Positions 15,430 to 24,004 of a DNA stretch of 44,016 bases are shown piece after piece; position 1 is the first letter of the stretch, and every line of letters begins with the position of its first letter. Below the pieces are notes generated by a model. The model did not search any database, was not told where the DNA came from, and was given only the letters and a program-made list of their open reading frames with translations. The translations under genes and the position numbers were made by a program. This stretch comes from a virus: IMG/VR virus record IMGVR_UViG_3300009034_000079, positions 1 through 44,016 of that record; one strand, written 5' to 3'.

Positions 15430-16759
15430 TGGTATTATTGCCGAGGCGCAGCAAGCTGCTTTGAAGGCGTTCTACACCTTGGGCAAGTATCACTCTGGGG
15501 ACTATGAGTTCTTTTTCGAGATAGAAATGAAGAAGGAGCAGTTCCGAGCGAAGAATCGCCTTACGGTGACCGCGCTGAACCTCAATTGTGAGTTTATGTG
15601 GCAGATAGACGATGACACGGTGCTCAGCCCGAATACGTTTGAGGTGCTTATGAAGATGCTCGACGATGAGCCGGATGCGGGTGTCGCAGGGTGTCTCTAC
15701 CAACACAAGGGGGGTGACGAGCACCCAGTTGTCATGTGGGTGAAGATGACTCCGATAGGGACTTCGGTTGCGGACTACTATCAACCCCACGAGTTGACAG
15801 GCGAGGTTATGGAGGTTGGAGTTACTGGAGGTGGATGCATGCTCTTCCGCATGGCCGCCTTCAAGGACATGATGGAACCATACTTCTGGAACGAAGCGGA
15901 CCTTGGGACTGATGTGCAGATCTGCCTGAGAATGCTCGAGAAAGGTTGGAAGGTCCTCTGCCACACGGGCCACGAGGTTGGACATGTAGGGGAAAGGAAA
16001 GTCTGGTATCCGTCTGTCATAGATCCAGAAATGGCGGCCATGCACAGATTCAATGAGAAGCTCTACTACGACATGTTAGATTTCTTGGGTGTCCAAAGCG
16101 ATGAGTACTACACCCTTGTCATAAAATCTATGGCAGGGCTCCAGGAGAAGTGGCTTGAGATGAAGCCAGAAACGGCATCTGAGATGAAGGGCGTTTACGA
16201 AGATGACTCCATCCAGGACCTCTCCGTGGCTAGGAATGTTTACTACAACAGCAAAAGGAGGAAGGACTGGGGGCAGTTCACAACCTATGTGAGGGAGGTG
16301 AAGCCTAAGCGCGGACTAGACTTCGGTTGTGGAGTTGGGATAGGGGCCCAGATCATGGCCCAGCATGGGGTGAGCGTGCTGGCGATAGACCTCGACATCA
16401 GGCCTATGGACTTTCTGGAGTGGCGAGCCGAAAGGCATGGATTTGCGGAGAACCTCGAGGTGGTGAGGATGGAAGGAGCAGACGGCAGGGAGTATCTGCC
16501 GGACGAGGTCTTCGATGTTATCGTAGTCAAGGACGTTCTCGAACACCTCACGAATCCTGAGGAAGTTCTGAGAGAGCTTCTCGTGAGACTTAACCTTGGA
16601 GGGTTGATGGTCTGCAATGCACATATAGCAGAGTTCAAGGGGGCGGAAGATGGTCACCCTCAGCATCTAGACTTGCTGGGAGCCGAGCGTTTCGGCGAGG
16701 TGTGCTATGAATACGGCGTCAAGCCGTGGTTTGGATGTCTCTTAAGAAAGGAGGCTTAG
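15365..16759 (+). CDS. glycosyltransferase (GT-A) fused to SAM methyltransferase
   Basis: 464 aa. Residues about 14-230 form a GT2-like domain: RVLIGIVAFDG near the start, a DDD metal-binding triplet (82-84, in WQIDDDTVLSP), GGGCMLFRM and a late acidic patch (NEADLGTDVQICLRML). Residues about 310-440 are a class I methyltransferase: GLDFGCGVGIGAQ binds SAM, then VVKDVLEHLTNPEEVL. The protein probably adds and methylates a sugar. GTG 15365 is chosen because AGGAGAGG precedes it; it overlaps the upstream gene by 65 bases. Substrate is unknown: a virion protein, host surface glycan or DNA base are all possible. Confidence 0.8.
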   Translation: MDSTLKKSSQKRRVLIGIVAFDGIIAEAQQAALKAFYTLGKYHSGDYEFFFEIEMKKEQFRAKNRLTVTALNLNCEFMWQIDDDTVLSPNTFEVLMKMLDDEPDAGVAGCLYQHKGGDEHPVVMWVKMTPIGTSVADYYQPHELTGEVMEVGVTGGGCMLFRMAAFKDMMEPYFWNEADLGTDVQICLRMLEKGWKVLCHTGHEVGHVGERKVWYPSVIDPEMAAMHRFNEKLYYDMLDFLGVQSDEYYTLVIKSMAGLQEKWLEMKPETASEMKGVYEDDSIQDLSVARNVYYNSKRRKDWGQFTTYVREVKPKRGLDFGCGVGIGAQIMAQHGVSVLAIDLDIRPMDFLEWRAERHGFAENLEVVRMEGADGREYLPDEVFDVIVVKDVLEHLTNPEEVLRELLVRLNLGGLMVCNAHIAEFKGAEDGHPQHLDLLGAERFGEVCYEYGVKPWFGCLLRKEA

Positions 16760-16761
16760 AA

Positions 16762-17112
16762 ATGGCAACGAGGAGTACGGTAATCCTGCACAGGTCGATG
16801 TTCTACGATCCTCGCTGGGAAAGGGTGAGGATATTCCCTTTCTACGTTGTGGAAACTAGCTTGGGGACTATGTGGGAGCCAAGATCATTCATGGATCTCC
16901 GAGTGCCTGGTTCCTACAACATCAAGCAGGATGACATTATGTGTCTCGTAGACGAACTCCGCTCTCTCGACGGCAGGGAACAAGACCATATCTTGAATCC
17001 TTCTAATAGAGGGAACGTAGAGTGGATGAAGCTCCACGCGTACAGAGCGAACGATATGTACGAGGGCTATGAGCACTTCGGTGAGCGGAGGGTTGGCGTG
17101 GCAGGAGGCTAG
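16762..17112 (+). CDS. hypothetical protein, 116 aa
   Basis: Start chosen at ATG 16762 with AAGGAGG upstream, three bases after the previous stop. The sequence has beta segments (TVILHRSMFYDPRWERVRIF, FYVVETSLGTMWEPR) and an aromatic-rich end. It is not recognised. Tight packing between a sugar-transferase fusion and a sulfotransferase-like gene suggests it belongs to the same modification cassette. Confidence 0.7.
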   Translation: MATRSTVILHRSMFYDPRWERVRIFPFYVVETSLGTMWEPRSFMDLRVPGSYNIKQDDIMCLVDELRSLDGREQDHILNPSNRGNVEWMKLHAYRANDMYEGYEHFGERRVGVAGG

Positions 17113-17113
17113 C

Positions 17114-17761
17114 ATGATCTGGGGGATAGGGGCTGGCAGATGTGGCACAGCCACTTATGCCTTCGAGAACGGTGGGCTCCACGAGCCCTACCCGCTCATT
17201 GTAGAAGAGGCGGCCAGGTACTGGAGAGGGGAGAGGAGTCCTGAGCTGCTACAGAGGTTGGAACACAGACTCAGGGCGAGGCTGTGGGCCCCAGTAGACC
17301 TTGTAGTCGATCTCAAGCAAAGTCTTGTGATCCCGGCGATCTGTGAACTCGACCCCCAGGCTGAATTCATATGGCTTCTTAGAGACCCGGAGTCGAGTGT
17401 GAGGAGCATGCTCTCTATACGCTACTACAACCCGGACCCCTCTTGGCCGCTCGCCGTGCAGCGCGCAGAGCAGTGGAGAATCCGGCCATCGACGAGATTC
17501 TGGGATGATTGGAGCTTGACGGAGAAGTGCTGTTGGTATTGGCTAGAGATGAACAAGGCCTGTGATGTGGGGCTCGCGGACACCGGGGCTCCCTTCAGGG
17601 TCGTGGACGTAGAGAGCCTAGGACCGAAGAAGTGGAACCCAGGGATCAAGAGCAATCGCTATACACCTATTGAGGGCCCGATTGAAATCTGGCCGAGGTG
17701 TTGGGAAGCCTATAAGAAGTGGAGGCGGCTCGGGTCTTCGATCCGCGAGGTAGAGGCGTAA
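17114..17761 (+). CDS. sulfotransferase-like P-loop protein
   Basis: 215 aa. The N-terminal GIGAGRCGTATYAF (residues 4-17) matches the 5'-phosphosulfate-binding loop of PAPS-dependent sulfotransferases, and LLRDPESSVRSML (88-100) matches the 3'-phosphate-binding motif, with R90 and S98 at the usual spacing. Such enzymes move sulfate from PAPS to a hydroxyl of a sugar or other acceptor. The start ATG 17114 follows GGAGG. It lies two genes after a sugar transferase and one small gene before an APS-kinase-like gene, so the group may make sulfated glycans. It could be a distant P-loop kinase instead, but the paired motifs are good. Confidence 0.65.
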   Translation: MIWGIGAGRCGTATYAFENGGLHEPYPLIVEEAARYWRGERSPELLQRLEHRLRARLWAPVDLVVDLKQSLVIPAICELDPQAEFIWLLRDPESSVRSMLSIRYYNPDPSWPLAVQRAEQWRIRPSTRFWDDWSLTEKCCWYWLEMNKACDVGLADTGAPFRVVDVESLGPKKWNPGIKSNRYTPIEGPIEIWPRCWEAYKKWRRLGSSIREVEA

Positions 17762-17824
17762 GCGCAGGGCCGACCCTATCCGTCCCTCGGCCAGAGCCGC
17801 TGCCTCCAGGAGGGGGGAAAACAT

Positions 17825-18004
17825 GTGGAGTGGTGGGGAATGTGGGAAGAGTGCCTTTACTGCTCTCACAACCGTCGGATTCACTGGTTCTGGTGCGACC
17901 AGGCCATCAAGGATGGGACTTGTGCCAGGTTGAAAAGGAGGGATAGGGATGGTAATCTGGATAACGGGAGAGAAGAACAAGGTGGAGGAGAGAAGACTCG
18001 GTGA
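17825..18004 (+). CDS. small Cys/Trp-rich zinc-ribbon-like protein, 59 aa
   Basis: A GTG reading frame with GGAGG about ten bases upstream gives a short protein containing CLYC, then two more Cys (positions 10, 13, 24 and 33), with many Trp and His. An ATG two bases earlier in another frame gives a featureless short peptide and is less likely. The end overlaps the next gene by 56 bases. It resembles the other tiny Cys-pair proteins of this phage. The frame choice is uncertain. Confidence 0.45.
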   Translation: MEWWGMWEECLYCSHNRRIHWFWCDQAIKDGTCARLKRRDRDGNLDNGREEQGGGEKTR

Positions 18005-18359
18005 GGCTATCGCCGGTGCTTATGAGAAGGCTGTGATGCTTCACGGCGGAGAGTTTGTGAAGGAGTTCAAGCTTCCTCCGAAGGATGACAGGACAGAGCT
18101 CTTGCTACAGTATCGCCTTGCTGTGACGGCGAGAATCCTAGAAAGGCAGGGTTGCCTCGTGGTCATCGCCTATACAGGGCAGCAGGTAGTCATCCAGTCC
18201 CTTCGCAAGCTTTTTTTGAAGAGTCTTCCGGTGATCATTGACGAGACCGTTGATTCAGCGGTCGAAATGCCCTTTATGCTTTGGCACAAAGGCGATACCG
18301 TCCACGACAGGGACGACATGGTAGAGGAGATGTTAAGACGGATCAAGAAGGAGGGATAA
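17949..18359 (+). CDS. APS-kinase-like (CysC-like) P-loop protein with degenerate Walker A
   Basis: 136 aa. The order of elements follows adenylylsulfate kinase: an N-terminal VIWITGE strand-loop, LHGGEF where the family has LDGD, a DDRTE...QYRLAVTARIL helix where the family has an Arg-rich helix, and GCLVVIAYTG in the position of the IlvI.a.isPy strand. The P-loop itself is altered (GEKNKVEERR in place of a GxSGSGKS type), so ATP binding is doubtful. It sits next to a sulfotransferase-like gene, whose donor PAPS is made by APS kinase. The assignment is by pattern only; a nucleotide or sugar kinase remnant is the alternative. Confidence 0.5.
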   Translation: MVIWITGEKNKVEERRLGEAIAGAYEKAVMLHGGEFVKEFKLPPKDDRTELLLQYRLAVTARILERQGCLVVIAYTGQQVVIQSLRKLFLKSLPVIIDETVDSAVEMPFMLWHKGDTVHDRDDMVEEMLRRIKKEG

Positions 18360-18360
18360 A

Positions 18361-18705
18361 ATGCCTTGGCAATACGGAACAGAAGATGACCACATAGTCC
18401 ACAGGGTCATGTTCTATGAGAGGAGGAACTTCCACGGTAGGCTGCTTTGGGTTTTCAACACTCCCTTCAATCTGGTGAGGACGGGAGGGGAGCTTGACTT
18501 GATAGGCGGCAACACCTTTCTGGAGCCTAAGAGTATCATGAGTGAGAGGAACATCCCCTCGAGCTGCAGAGAGGGTCGCACCTGCCTTCAGTTCATCCAC
18601 GAGGACAGGGTGGACGAGATCGCCCCTTATGACTCGGTCCTTCTGCACAGCGGGAACGGGACAGAGGAGCAGCTACACAGGTTCGACTGGTGGCCGGAAT
18701 CGTAG
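18361..18705 (+). CDS. hypothetical protein, 114 aa
   Basis: Starts one base after the previous stop with AAGGAGGG upstream. It appears beta-rich and compact (HRVMFYERRNFHGRLLWVF, GGELDLIGGNTFLEPKS). Not recognised. It closes the accessory cassette; palindrome copy D follows its stop immediately. Confidence 0.7.
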   Translation: MPWQYGTEDDHIVHRVMFYERRNFHGRLLWVFNTPFNLVRTGGELDLIGGNTFLEPKSIMSERNIPSSCREGRTCLQFIHEDRVDEIAPYDSVLLHSGNGTEEQLHRFDWWPES

Positions 18706-18732
18706 AGTAGTATCACAATGTGATATGCTTCT
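18704..18732. repeat. dispersed palindrome, copy D (operator-like)
   Basis: Core GTATCAC-AAT-GTGATAT (18710-18726) with outer arms AGAGTA and GCTTCT. It fills the whole gap between the stop at 18705 and the next gene's ribosome site. Confidence 0.85.
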
Positions 18733-18744
18733 GTGGAGGGTTCG

Positions 18745-19392
18745 ATGGCCTCGATCAACTTGACCGAGCAGATCATCCTTGAGATGATCGACGAAGACTT
18801 GGTGACTCCGGACAACTGGGATGGCACAGATGAAGTGAGGAGCTGGGTAGCCGATGGGATTGATGAGCTCTGTGCCTTTGGGAAGTTCTACCGAAGACTT
18901 CTCAATATCCCTTTAAGAGGTGGTGCTCCCATCTACCGGTTTTCCCCCACTGAGGATGTGGTTATCTCCGTTCGAAGTGTGTGGCTCAGGGGACAGGGTA
19001 GAATGCTCGAGTGCATAGACTTTGGGAAGCTCATTCGGAGGGACCCGAGGTGGCTTAGAACGAGGGGGAGTCCTTGGGAATACTTTGTTCTTGACTTCAC
19101 AAAGTTCGGCGTCTATCCTTGCTACAGCGACGACGAGGACATCGTGGAGGTTGACGCAGTCATGTTCCCAGATCCGTACATTGGCGACGAGGGACCCATC
19201 GAGGTCCGAAGTGACTATATGGGAGCCCTTACTTCCTATTGCCGTAGCATGCTCTACATAAGGCTGCCAGGCAGGGTGGACGATGCAATGGTGCAGTACC
19301 GTGAGTTCCTCCAGCTTGCAGGTGCTGCTAAGCGTTTCATGCAGGACATTGACAAAGTACGGATCAAGCGGAAGTTGGGGATAGAGGAGTAA
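18745..19392 (+). CDS. head-tail adaptor-like protein, 215 aa
   Basis: ATG 18745 is chosen because GGAGGG precedes it; a GTG at 18733 lies inside palindrome D. A helical N-terminal part, a beta-rich middle (DVVISVRSVWLRGQGR, PWEYFVLDFTKFGVYP) and a helical C-terminus (DAMVQYREFLQLAGAAKRF) match the style of podoviral adaptor proteins that dock on the portal. Position between head genes and the large tail protein supports this, but there is no diagnostic motif. Confidence 0.6.
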   Translation: MASINLTEQIILEMIDEDLVTPDNWDGTDEVRSWVADGIDELCAFGKFYRRLLNIPLRGGAPIYRFSPTEDVVISVRSVWLRGQGRMLECIDFGKLIRRDPRWLRTRGSPWEYFVLDFTKFGVYPCYSDDEDIVEVDAVMFPDPYIGDEGPIEVRSDYMGALTSYCRSMLYIRLPGRVDDAMVQYREFLQLAGAAKRFMQDIDKVRIKRKLGIEE

Positions 19393-19394
19393 GA

Positions 19395-20483
19395 GTGGCG
19401 ACTGTAGCGACAAGCATAACGAGGGTCAGGAGGCTCGCGAAGGATACTGGGAGCGCAGTGTTCGTCGATGCAAGGCTCTTGCGGCTCTACAACAGAGCAA
19501 GGACGAGATTCTTCAGGGAAACGAGGCTCCGGGTGAGGGGAGCCGTGCTGCCTAATCCAAGCGTCATCTTCTACGGGGTCTGTCACAGGTGGGAGAAGGG
19601 CCATGTGAGTGGGCTCTCTTGCTGGGAACCTTTCTTCATAGAAGCGGTGAACATGTACATCTGCACCCAGCCCTGGGAAGTCCAGACTGGTGTGGCGTCT
19701 GGAAGCGTGGACGCGGAGGGGGGCTACGTGGTCTCCTCTACACATGATATTATCCATGCACAGCAACAGAACCTCATCCCTCATGAGCTTCCGAGTGACT
19801 TCCATTCCCTTCTCTATGTAGCCTGGCTCGACAAGTGCGTCTATGTAAAGCGCAAAGACTGGATTATGGACTATGATACGAATTGGAAGACAAAACAGGG
19901 TGACGAGGTGCTTTTTGCTTACCTCGATCTGCACCCGGCGGAGAAGAAGTTTGTCCCTTTCCCGTGTCCAACTCATGAGAGTACTGAGATCAGCCGAGAT
20001 GGGGCAATTGGGGCTGGCTTCCTTACCTACGTGGCGAGTGGCGACCCGGACGACCTCGATTGGGATGCTGGGAGCGTCGGTGCTGTATATGACATCACGA
20101 AGATTAATCCTGAAGACGAAGGGTCAGGCGTGGTTATGGAGATTTCCACTTCGAGTGAAGGTTTCACTGTTTTCTTTGTTTGTGTGCCCGAGGACATTGC
20201 AGCAGCTACGGAAACAGATATACTGCCAAGACCTTTCCGAAAATACGTTGAGTTTCTTGCAGCAGCAGAGGCTCTGGAAAGCGACACCGATCTCAAGGAC
20301 AAGGCGAAGGCGCAGTTTTTGAGAGCGAGATACAGGATGGGGGTTCAACTGACCAATGAGCTGAGGCAGAAGCTCCGTGCAGCGAGGGTCTACAGACTGG
20401 AAGCGATTGGGGAGAGCGAGTACCCCTCGGTCGGGAGGAGAAGGCCAGTGCTTCCAGCGCACTACCCGAGATTGAGGTGGTAG
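19395..20483 (+). CDS. phage structural protein, possible adaptor or tail tube-associated, 362 aa
   Basis: GTG start with GGAGTAAGA upstream. It has the two-part character of many podoviral mid-tail genes: a beta-rich body (residues 60-250) and a C-terminal helical domain with ILPRPFRKYVEFLAAAEAL and AKAQFLRARYRMGVQL. Similar C-terminal helical domains occur in a family of uncharacterised phage proteins found beside adaptors. It is packed between the adaptor-like and nozzle-like genes. Confidence 0.6.
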   Translation: MATVATSITRVRRLAKDTGSAVFVDARLLRLYNRARTRFFRETRLRVRGAVLPNPSVIFYGVCHRWEKGHVSGLSCWEPFFIEAVNMYICTQPWEVQTGVASGSVDAEGGYVVSSTHDIIHAQQQNLIPHELPSDFHSLLYVAWLDKCVYVKRKDWIMDYDTNWKTKQGDEVLFAYLDLHPAEKKFVPFPCPTHESTEISRDGAIGAGFLTYVASGDPDDLDWDAGSVGAVYDITKINPEDEGSGVVMEISTSSEGFTVFFVCVPEDIAAATETDILPRPFRKYVEFLAAAEALESDTDLKDKAKAQFLRARYRMGVQLTNELRQKLRAARVYRLEAIGESEYPSVGRRRPVLPAHYPRLRW

Positions 20484-20765
20484 ATGGCCATAGAGGACTT
20501 TAAAAGAGAAGCCAAGAAGAGAAGGCTGAGACGCTGGGGGGAGAGTTGGGAGAATATCCCCAGGGACCAGCGCATCGGGGACATCATAGAGACCATTCAT
20601 GGATTGGAGCCTCGGAAGAGTGATCCCTTCCCCCGTGAAAGTGTGATGCTGATCCTCGATATGGCCAGGCAGGGACTGCCCCCAAGGGTGATAGACAAGA
20701 CCTTGGTGGACCTCCTGAAGAGAGGGAGAATGTGGCCAAAGTGGAGAATGAAACTTTCTGATTGA
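20484..20765 (+). CDS. hypothetical protein, 93 aa, basic
   Basis: The ATG follows the previous stop directly; GAGGTGG lies upstream. It is basic and helical (FKREAKKRRLRRWGESWENI) with a Pro-containing middle and a short helix (IDKTLVDLLKRG). No family is recognised. Position suggests a small virion or assembly protein. Confidence 0.7.
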   Translation: MAIEDFKREAKKRRLRRWGESWENIPRDQRIGDIIETIHGLEPRKSDPFPRESVMLILDMARQGLPPRVIDKTLVDLLKRGRMWPKWRMKLSD

Positions 20766-20772
20766 GGGGAAG

Positions 20773-22758
20773 ATGCCGGTAAAAGAGTTCACAGATTTCT
20801 CTGGTGGCCTTGTTAATGTGAAGGCGGCAACGGAGATCGAGCCAAAGGAGCTCCAAAAGAGTCGAGCTTGTGACAGCTCCCAGGGTGGTGTGCTTCGCTG
20901 CAAGAAGGGCTGGGTGAAGGTCAACTCTGCTGCTATGGATGCGGACATAGACGACTGCTTCTTCCAGAGCGTCTTCGACATCGAGGGCTTTCTGGTGAGG
21001 GCTGGTCTGATTCTCTACGATGTAGACGTAGCAACCGGGACTCCTTATCCTATCCGCTACTATGTACCGGACGCGGAGCACCGTTTTGACGTCTTCGGCG
21101 ATTGGATCATCATAGTAGATGGGACTGGAAACTGGAAGTATGTACAGGACGGGACTGCGGTGATGTGGCACACGGGCTATTGCTATCCCTGGGAAGGGTA
21201 CCTGCATCTCGATACCGCTACCATGTACGCTTGCATTCTCACTTTCATTTGGAGCGCGGCTGGTTACTGGTGCTGCTACGAGTGGGAGCAGGAGTGGGTA
21301 GACCATAGCTATTTCACTGCAGAGGGCTTCGACAGGGTAACTTCCACCGTGTATCTTGCTTTCAGCACCGACGATGTTTCGATTCAGAACTACCAGAGGC
21401 CAGTGCAACTAGGAATAGATGCCCCTGCGACAGCCCCTACACTAGCAGATAGCTGCGTGGCTGGGAACCCTAATGGGGTCTATCTGTACAAGGTTTCCTT
21501 CGTGAATGCTGACGAGTTCGAGTCGAATATGGGTGACTCCGCTACTATCACCGTAGTGAACAAGCAGATCGACCTGACCGCCATTCCGCTCTCCGATGAC
21601 CCCCAGGTCGTGGCGAGAAGAGTCTACAGAACGGTTGCTGGTGGGGCCACCTATAAGCTGCTGGTCGAGATTGCAGATAACCATACTACGAGCTATCGGG
21701 ACAACATAGCGGATGCCGACCTTGGCGCGACCGTAGACACCCAGGACCACGACCCTCCTCCGGCAGCCATAGATGTGACAGAGCACCTGTCCCTGCTCTT
21801 CCTCTTAGTAAGCCCGAACTTCATCTATTGGTGCAACGCCTTCGACGAGTGGGAGTACTTTGAGGTTACGAACTATGAGCCCCTCGGTAGCTCTGCCAGG
21901 ACCGGGAGGAAGGTCCAGACCCTTGGAGACCACCTGGCTGTGATACTCGACACTGAGATCTGGAAGTGGACTGGGTCCTCGGAGGCGGACTTCGCTAAGG
22001 AAAAGAGCCTCTCCAACAGAGGGTCGGTTGGATCGAAGGCAGTGTTCCCACGAGGCGATGTTATCCTCTTCGTGGACGGAGCCGGAGTCTTTATGTACGG
22101 CACAGAGAGCCCGTTGGTAATGGCAGGGGTTCCGACAAAAGATCTCTACGCCTCAGAGAAGGTCGAGGCTCTCTTCAGACCAGAGTGGGGAAGTGCCGAC
22201 AGGATCGAACTTTTGAGCAAGAGCATGGTCGCCATAGCCTACCTCGACGGCGAGTGTCTTGTGGCCTATCCTGCCTACGGATCTGCCACGAACAACAGGC
22301 TCTTGAGGTGTGATATGCTCCGCCAAAGCTTCGATCTAATGGAGGTAGCCTTTGCCAACCTCATGGTAGACCAAGCGGGGAAGAAGTTCTATGCAACCGC
22401 AGGTCCCTATATCTATGAACTGTGGACAGGCAGCTATAGAGGGGACGGAGCCACGGTAGTCAGCTTCGAGGCCCAGACAAAGGACTTCGGGAAGGAATTC
22501 GGGGCCCTTTCTGCCCGCAAGGAAGTGGAATGGATCAAGTTCGACTGTGATCCGAAGAACGGACAGATTGATGTTACCATTTATATAGACGGAGTAGCTG
22601 CTGGGAGCTGGACCGTCGACTCTGGCAACAGGGAGATGAACAGGAAGCGGGCCAGCGTAGACAGGTCGGGCTACAGGATCAAGGTCAAGATTGAAGGGAC
22701 CAGCGATGCCGAGTTCTACGCCTTGGCCATGAAGGTGGAGCCGAAGGAGTCTATCTGA
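20773..22758 (+). CDS. tail nozzle / DNA-stabilisation-type protein
   Basis: 661 aa. The N-terminus FTDFSGGLVNVKAATEIEPKEL... is the usual opening of large podoviral tail proteins of the P22 gp10 / nozzle type, followed by repeated beta-propeller-like blades (for example FDVFGDWIIIVDGTGNWKY and FPRGDVILFVDGAGVFMYG) and a small beta-sandwich near residues 590-650 (GQIDVTIYIDGVAAGSW). It probably forms the distal tail tube that seals the packaged DNA. It is coupled to the next gene by TGATG. Confidence 0.75.
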   Translation: MPVKEFTDFSGGLVNVKAATEIEPKELQKSRACDSSQGGVLRCKKGWVKVNSAAMDADIDDCFFQSVFDIEGFLVRAGLILYDVDVATGTPYPIRYYVPDAEHRFDVFGDWIIIVDGTGNWKYVQDGTAVMWHTGYCYPWEGYLHLDTATMYACILTFIWSAAGYWCCYEWEQEWVDHSYFTAEGFDRVTSTVYLAFSTDDVSIQNYQRPVQLGIDAPATAPTLADSCVAGNPNGVYLYKVSFVNADEFESNMGDSATITVVNKQIDLTAIPLSDDPQVVARRVYRTVAGGATYKLLVEIADNHTTSYRDNIADADLGATVDTQDHDPPPAAIDVTEHLSLLFLLVSPNFIYWCNAFDEWEYFEVTNYEPLGSSARTGRKVQTLGDHLAVILDTEIWKWTGSSEADFAKEKSLSNRGSVGSKAVFPRGDVILFVDGAGVFMYGTESPLVMAGVPTKDLYASEKVEALFRPEWGSADRIELLSKSMVAIAYLDGECLVAYPAYGSATNNRLLRCDMLRQSFDLMEVAFANLMVDQAGKKFYATAGPYIYELWTGSYRGDGATVVSFEAQTKDFGKEFGALSARKEVEWIKFDCDPKNGQIDVTIYIDGVAAGSWTVDSGNREMNRKRASVDRSGYRIKVKIEGTSDAEFYALAMKVEPKESI

Positions 22759-23279
22759 TGAGAATGAAGGGCGTCTACGGGAAGGGAAGGTTCACACTGG
22801 GTCCCTTTTACATGAGTGATATAAAGAAGATAGTGAAGCTCGCCGGGGAGTACCCACTCTCGCTTGAGGACGGGCTGGGAGATCCCACAGAGTTCTTCCA
22901 TGTCCTGGCCAAGAGCAAGGATGCTCTCTTGATGACCGGAAGGGACGGAAAGAAGGTAGGCGGCTATATCACCTTCAACCTCATCCATCCGGGAAGGGAT
23001 GTTTTCTTCGGGGGCTACGCCTACAGGGGGAACCACGAGGGAGTCGTGGCCTGCTCCCGGCTCGCCTGTCGCTACGCCGTAGACACATGGAACGTCCTTA
23101 GGATAACGGCTATGCACAGTGTGAAGAACAGATCAGCTACGTTGGCTGATCTGAGGACGGGCTTTAAAAAGGAGGGGATTCTCCGTCATGCCATGCTCTT
23201 TGGCGGGGAGCCTCATGACGTGCAAGTGTTAAGCGTCTTGAGGGAGGAGGTGAAGAAATGGCAGTTGGAGCTGCAGTAG
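22758..23279 (+). CDS. GNAT-like acetyltransferase-fold protein
   Basis: 173 aa. The pattern is that of a GNAT fold: strands around LLMTGRDGKKVGGYITF, VFFGGYAYRGNHEGVVACS followed by a helix, then LRITAMHSVKNRSATLADL and GFKKEGILRHAMLFGG, which is the usual end of RimJ/RimL-like folds. The acetyl-CoA-binding loop is weak. GNAT-like genes occur commonly beside podoviral tail genes, but their substrates are unknown. Its end overlaps the next start by 22 bases. Confidence 0.65.
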   Translation: MRMKGVYGKGRFTLGPFYMSDIKKIVKLAGEYPLSLEDGLGDPTEFFHVLAKSKDALLMTGRDGKKVGGYITFNLIHPGRDVFFGGYAYRGNHEGVVACSRLACRYAVDTWNVLRITAMHSVKNRSATLADLRTGFKKEGILRHAMLFGGEPHDVQVLSVLREEVKKWQLELQ

Positions 23280-23992
23280 TCGCAGCAATTGGGACCGCCT
23301 ACGCGATATATTCTTCAGAGAGGGCTCATTCGGAACAGCAGAAGGCGGAAAGGGAGGAGCGGAGAAGATACCAAGCCTCCCAGGAGGAGCAAAGGCGTCA
23401 GACAGCCGAGGAACAGGCCCGCTACGAGGAGGCCCAGTCCAAGTTCGAGGAAGCACTCGCGAGGAGCCGGGAGGCCTACCAGGTAGATGTTGGCAAAGCC
23501 AAGAAGTGGACGGATTACTGGAGGGGAATTGCGGAAGATCCGACGGGCAAGGCTCCAGAGTGGGGAGGCTGGGAGTCTCAGGTCGAGAAGAGCTTCCAAC
23601 AGGCCATGACAAGTGTTCAAGCTGGTGCGGCCAGGAGAGGCGGCCTCAGGGGTGGAATGCCCACAGAGGCACTTCGCGGTCTGGAAACAGCGAAGAGCGA
23701 GAAGCTTGCGGATACTCTTTCCTACCTTGTCAAGGAAGCCAAGGCAAAGGAAGCCGCTGTGCCAACACCTCGCTTCCAAGAACCGCCGTTCCAGGGAGTG
23801 GGGACTCCTCCACCTGTCTACAATCCACTCTACTTCCAACCGATCTCGCCTCTTGCAGCGCCACAGCTTGACCTGAGTGGCTTCGGTGCCTTCGCGGGGA
23901 GCGAGAGCGGAGAGGCAATGGACAAGAGAATCTGGGCCTGGCTGATGAGCCTTGGAGGCGAAGGTGGTGCCACAGGCCAGAGGGAGATATAG
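23258..23992 (+). CDS. internal virion (ejection) protein, small
   Basis: 244 aa. Hydrophobic N-terminus (VGAAVVAAIGTAYAIY), then a long charged, Glu/Arg/Ala-rich coiled coil (about 25-75), and a Pro-rich C-terminus. This form (membrane-insertion-like start plus coiled coil) is typical of podoviral DNA-ejection proteins. It is the first of three successive genes between the tail and the end of the late region, the usual place of such proteins. Confidence 0.65.
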   Translation: MAVGAAVVAAIGTAYAIYSSERAHSEQQKAEREERRRYQASQEEQRRQTAEEQARYEEAQSKFEEALARSREAYQVDVGKAKKWTDYWRGIAEDPTGKAPEWGGWESQVEKSFQQAMTSVQAGAARRGGLRGGMPTEALRGLETAKSEKLADTLSYLVKEAKAKEAAVPTPRFQEPPFQGVGTPPPVYNPLYFQPISPLAAPQLDLSGFGAFAGSESGEAMDKRIWAWLMSLGGEGGATGQREI

Positions 23993-24004
23993 AAGGAGAA
24001 GGCC

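Noticed and set aside
17719-17946. Rightward 75-codon frame over the end of the sulfotransferase gene
   Set aside because: It overlaps a well-supported gene and gives a Pro/Gly-rich artefact; the Cys-pair GTG frame at 17825 is more credible.
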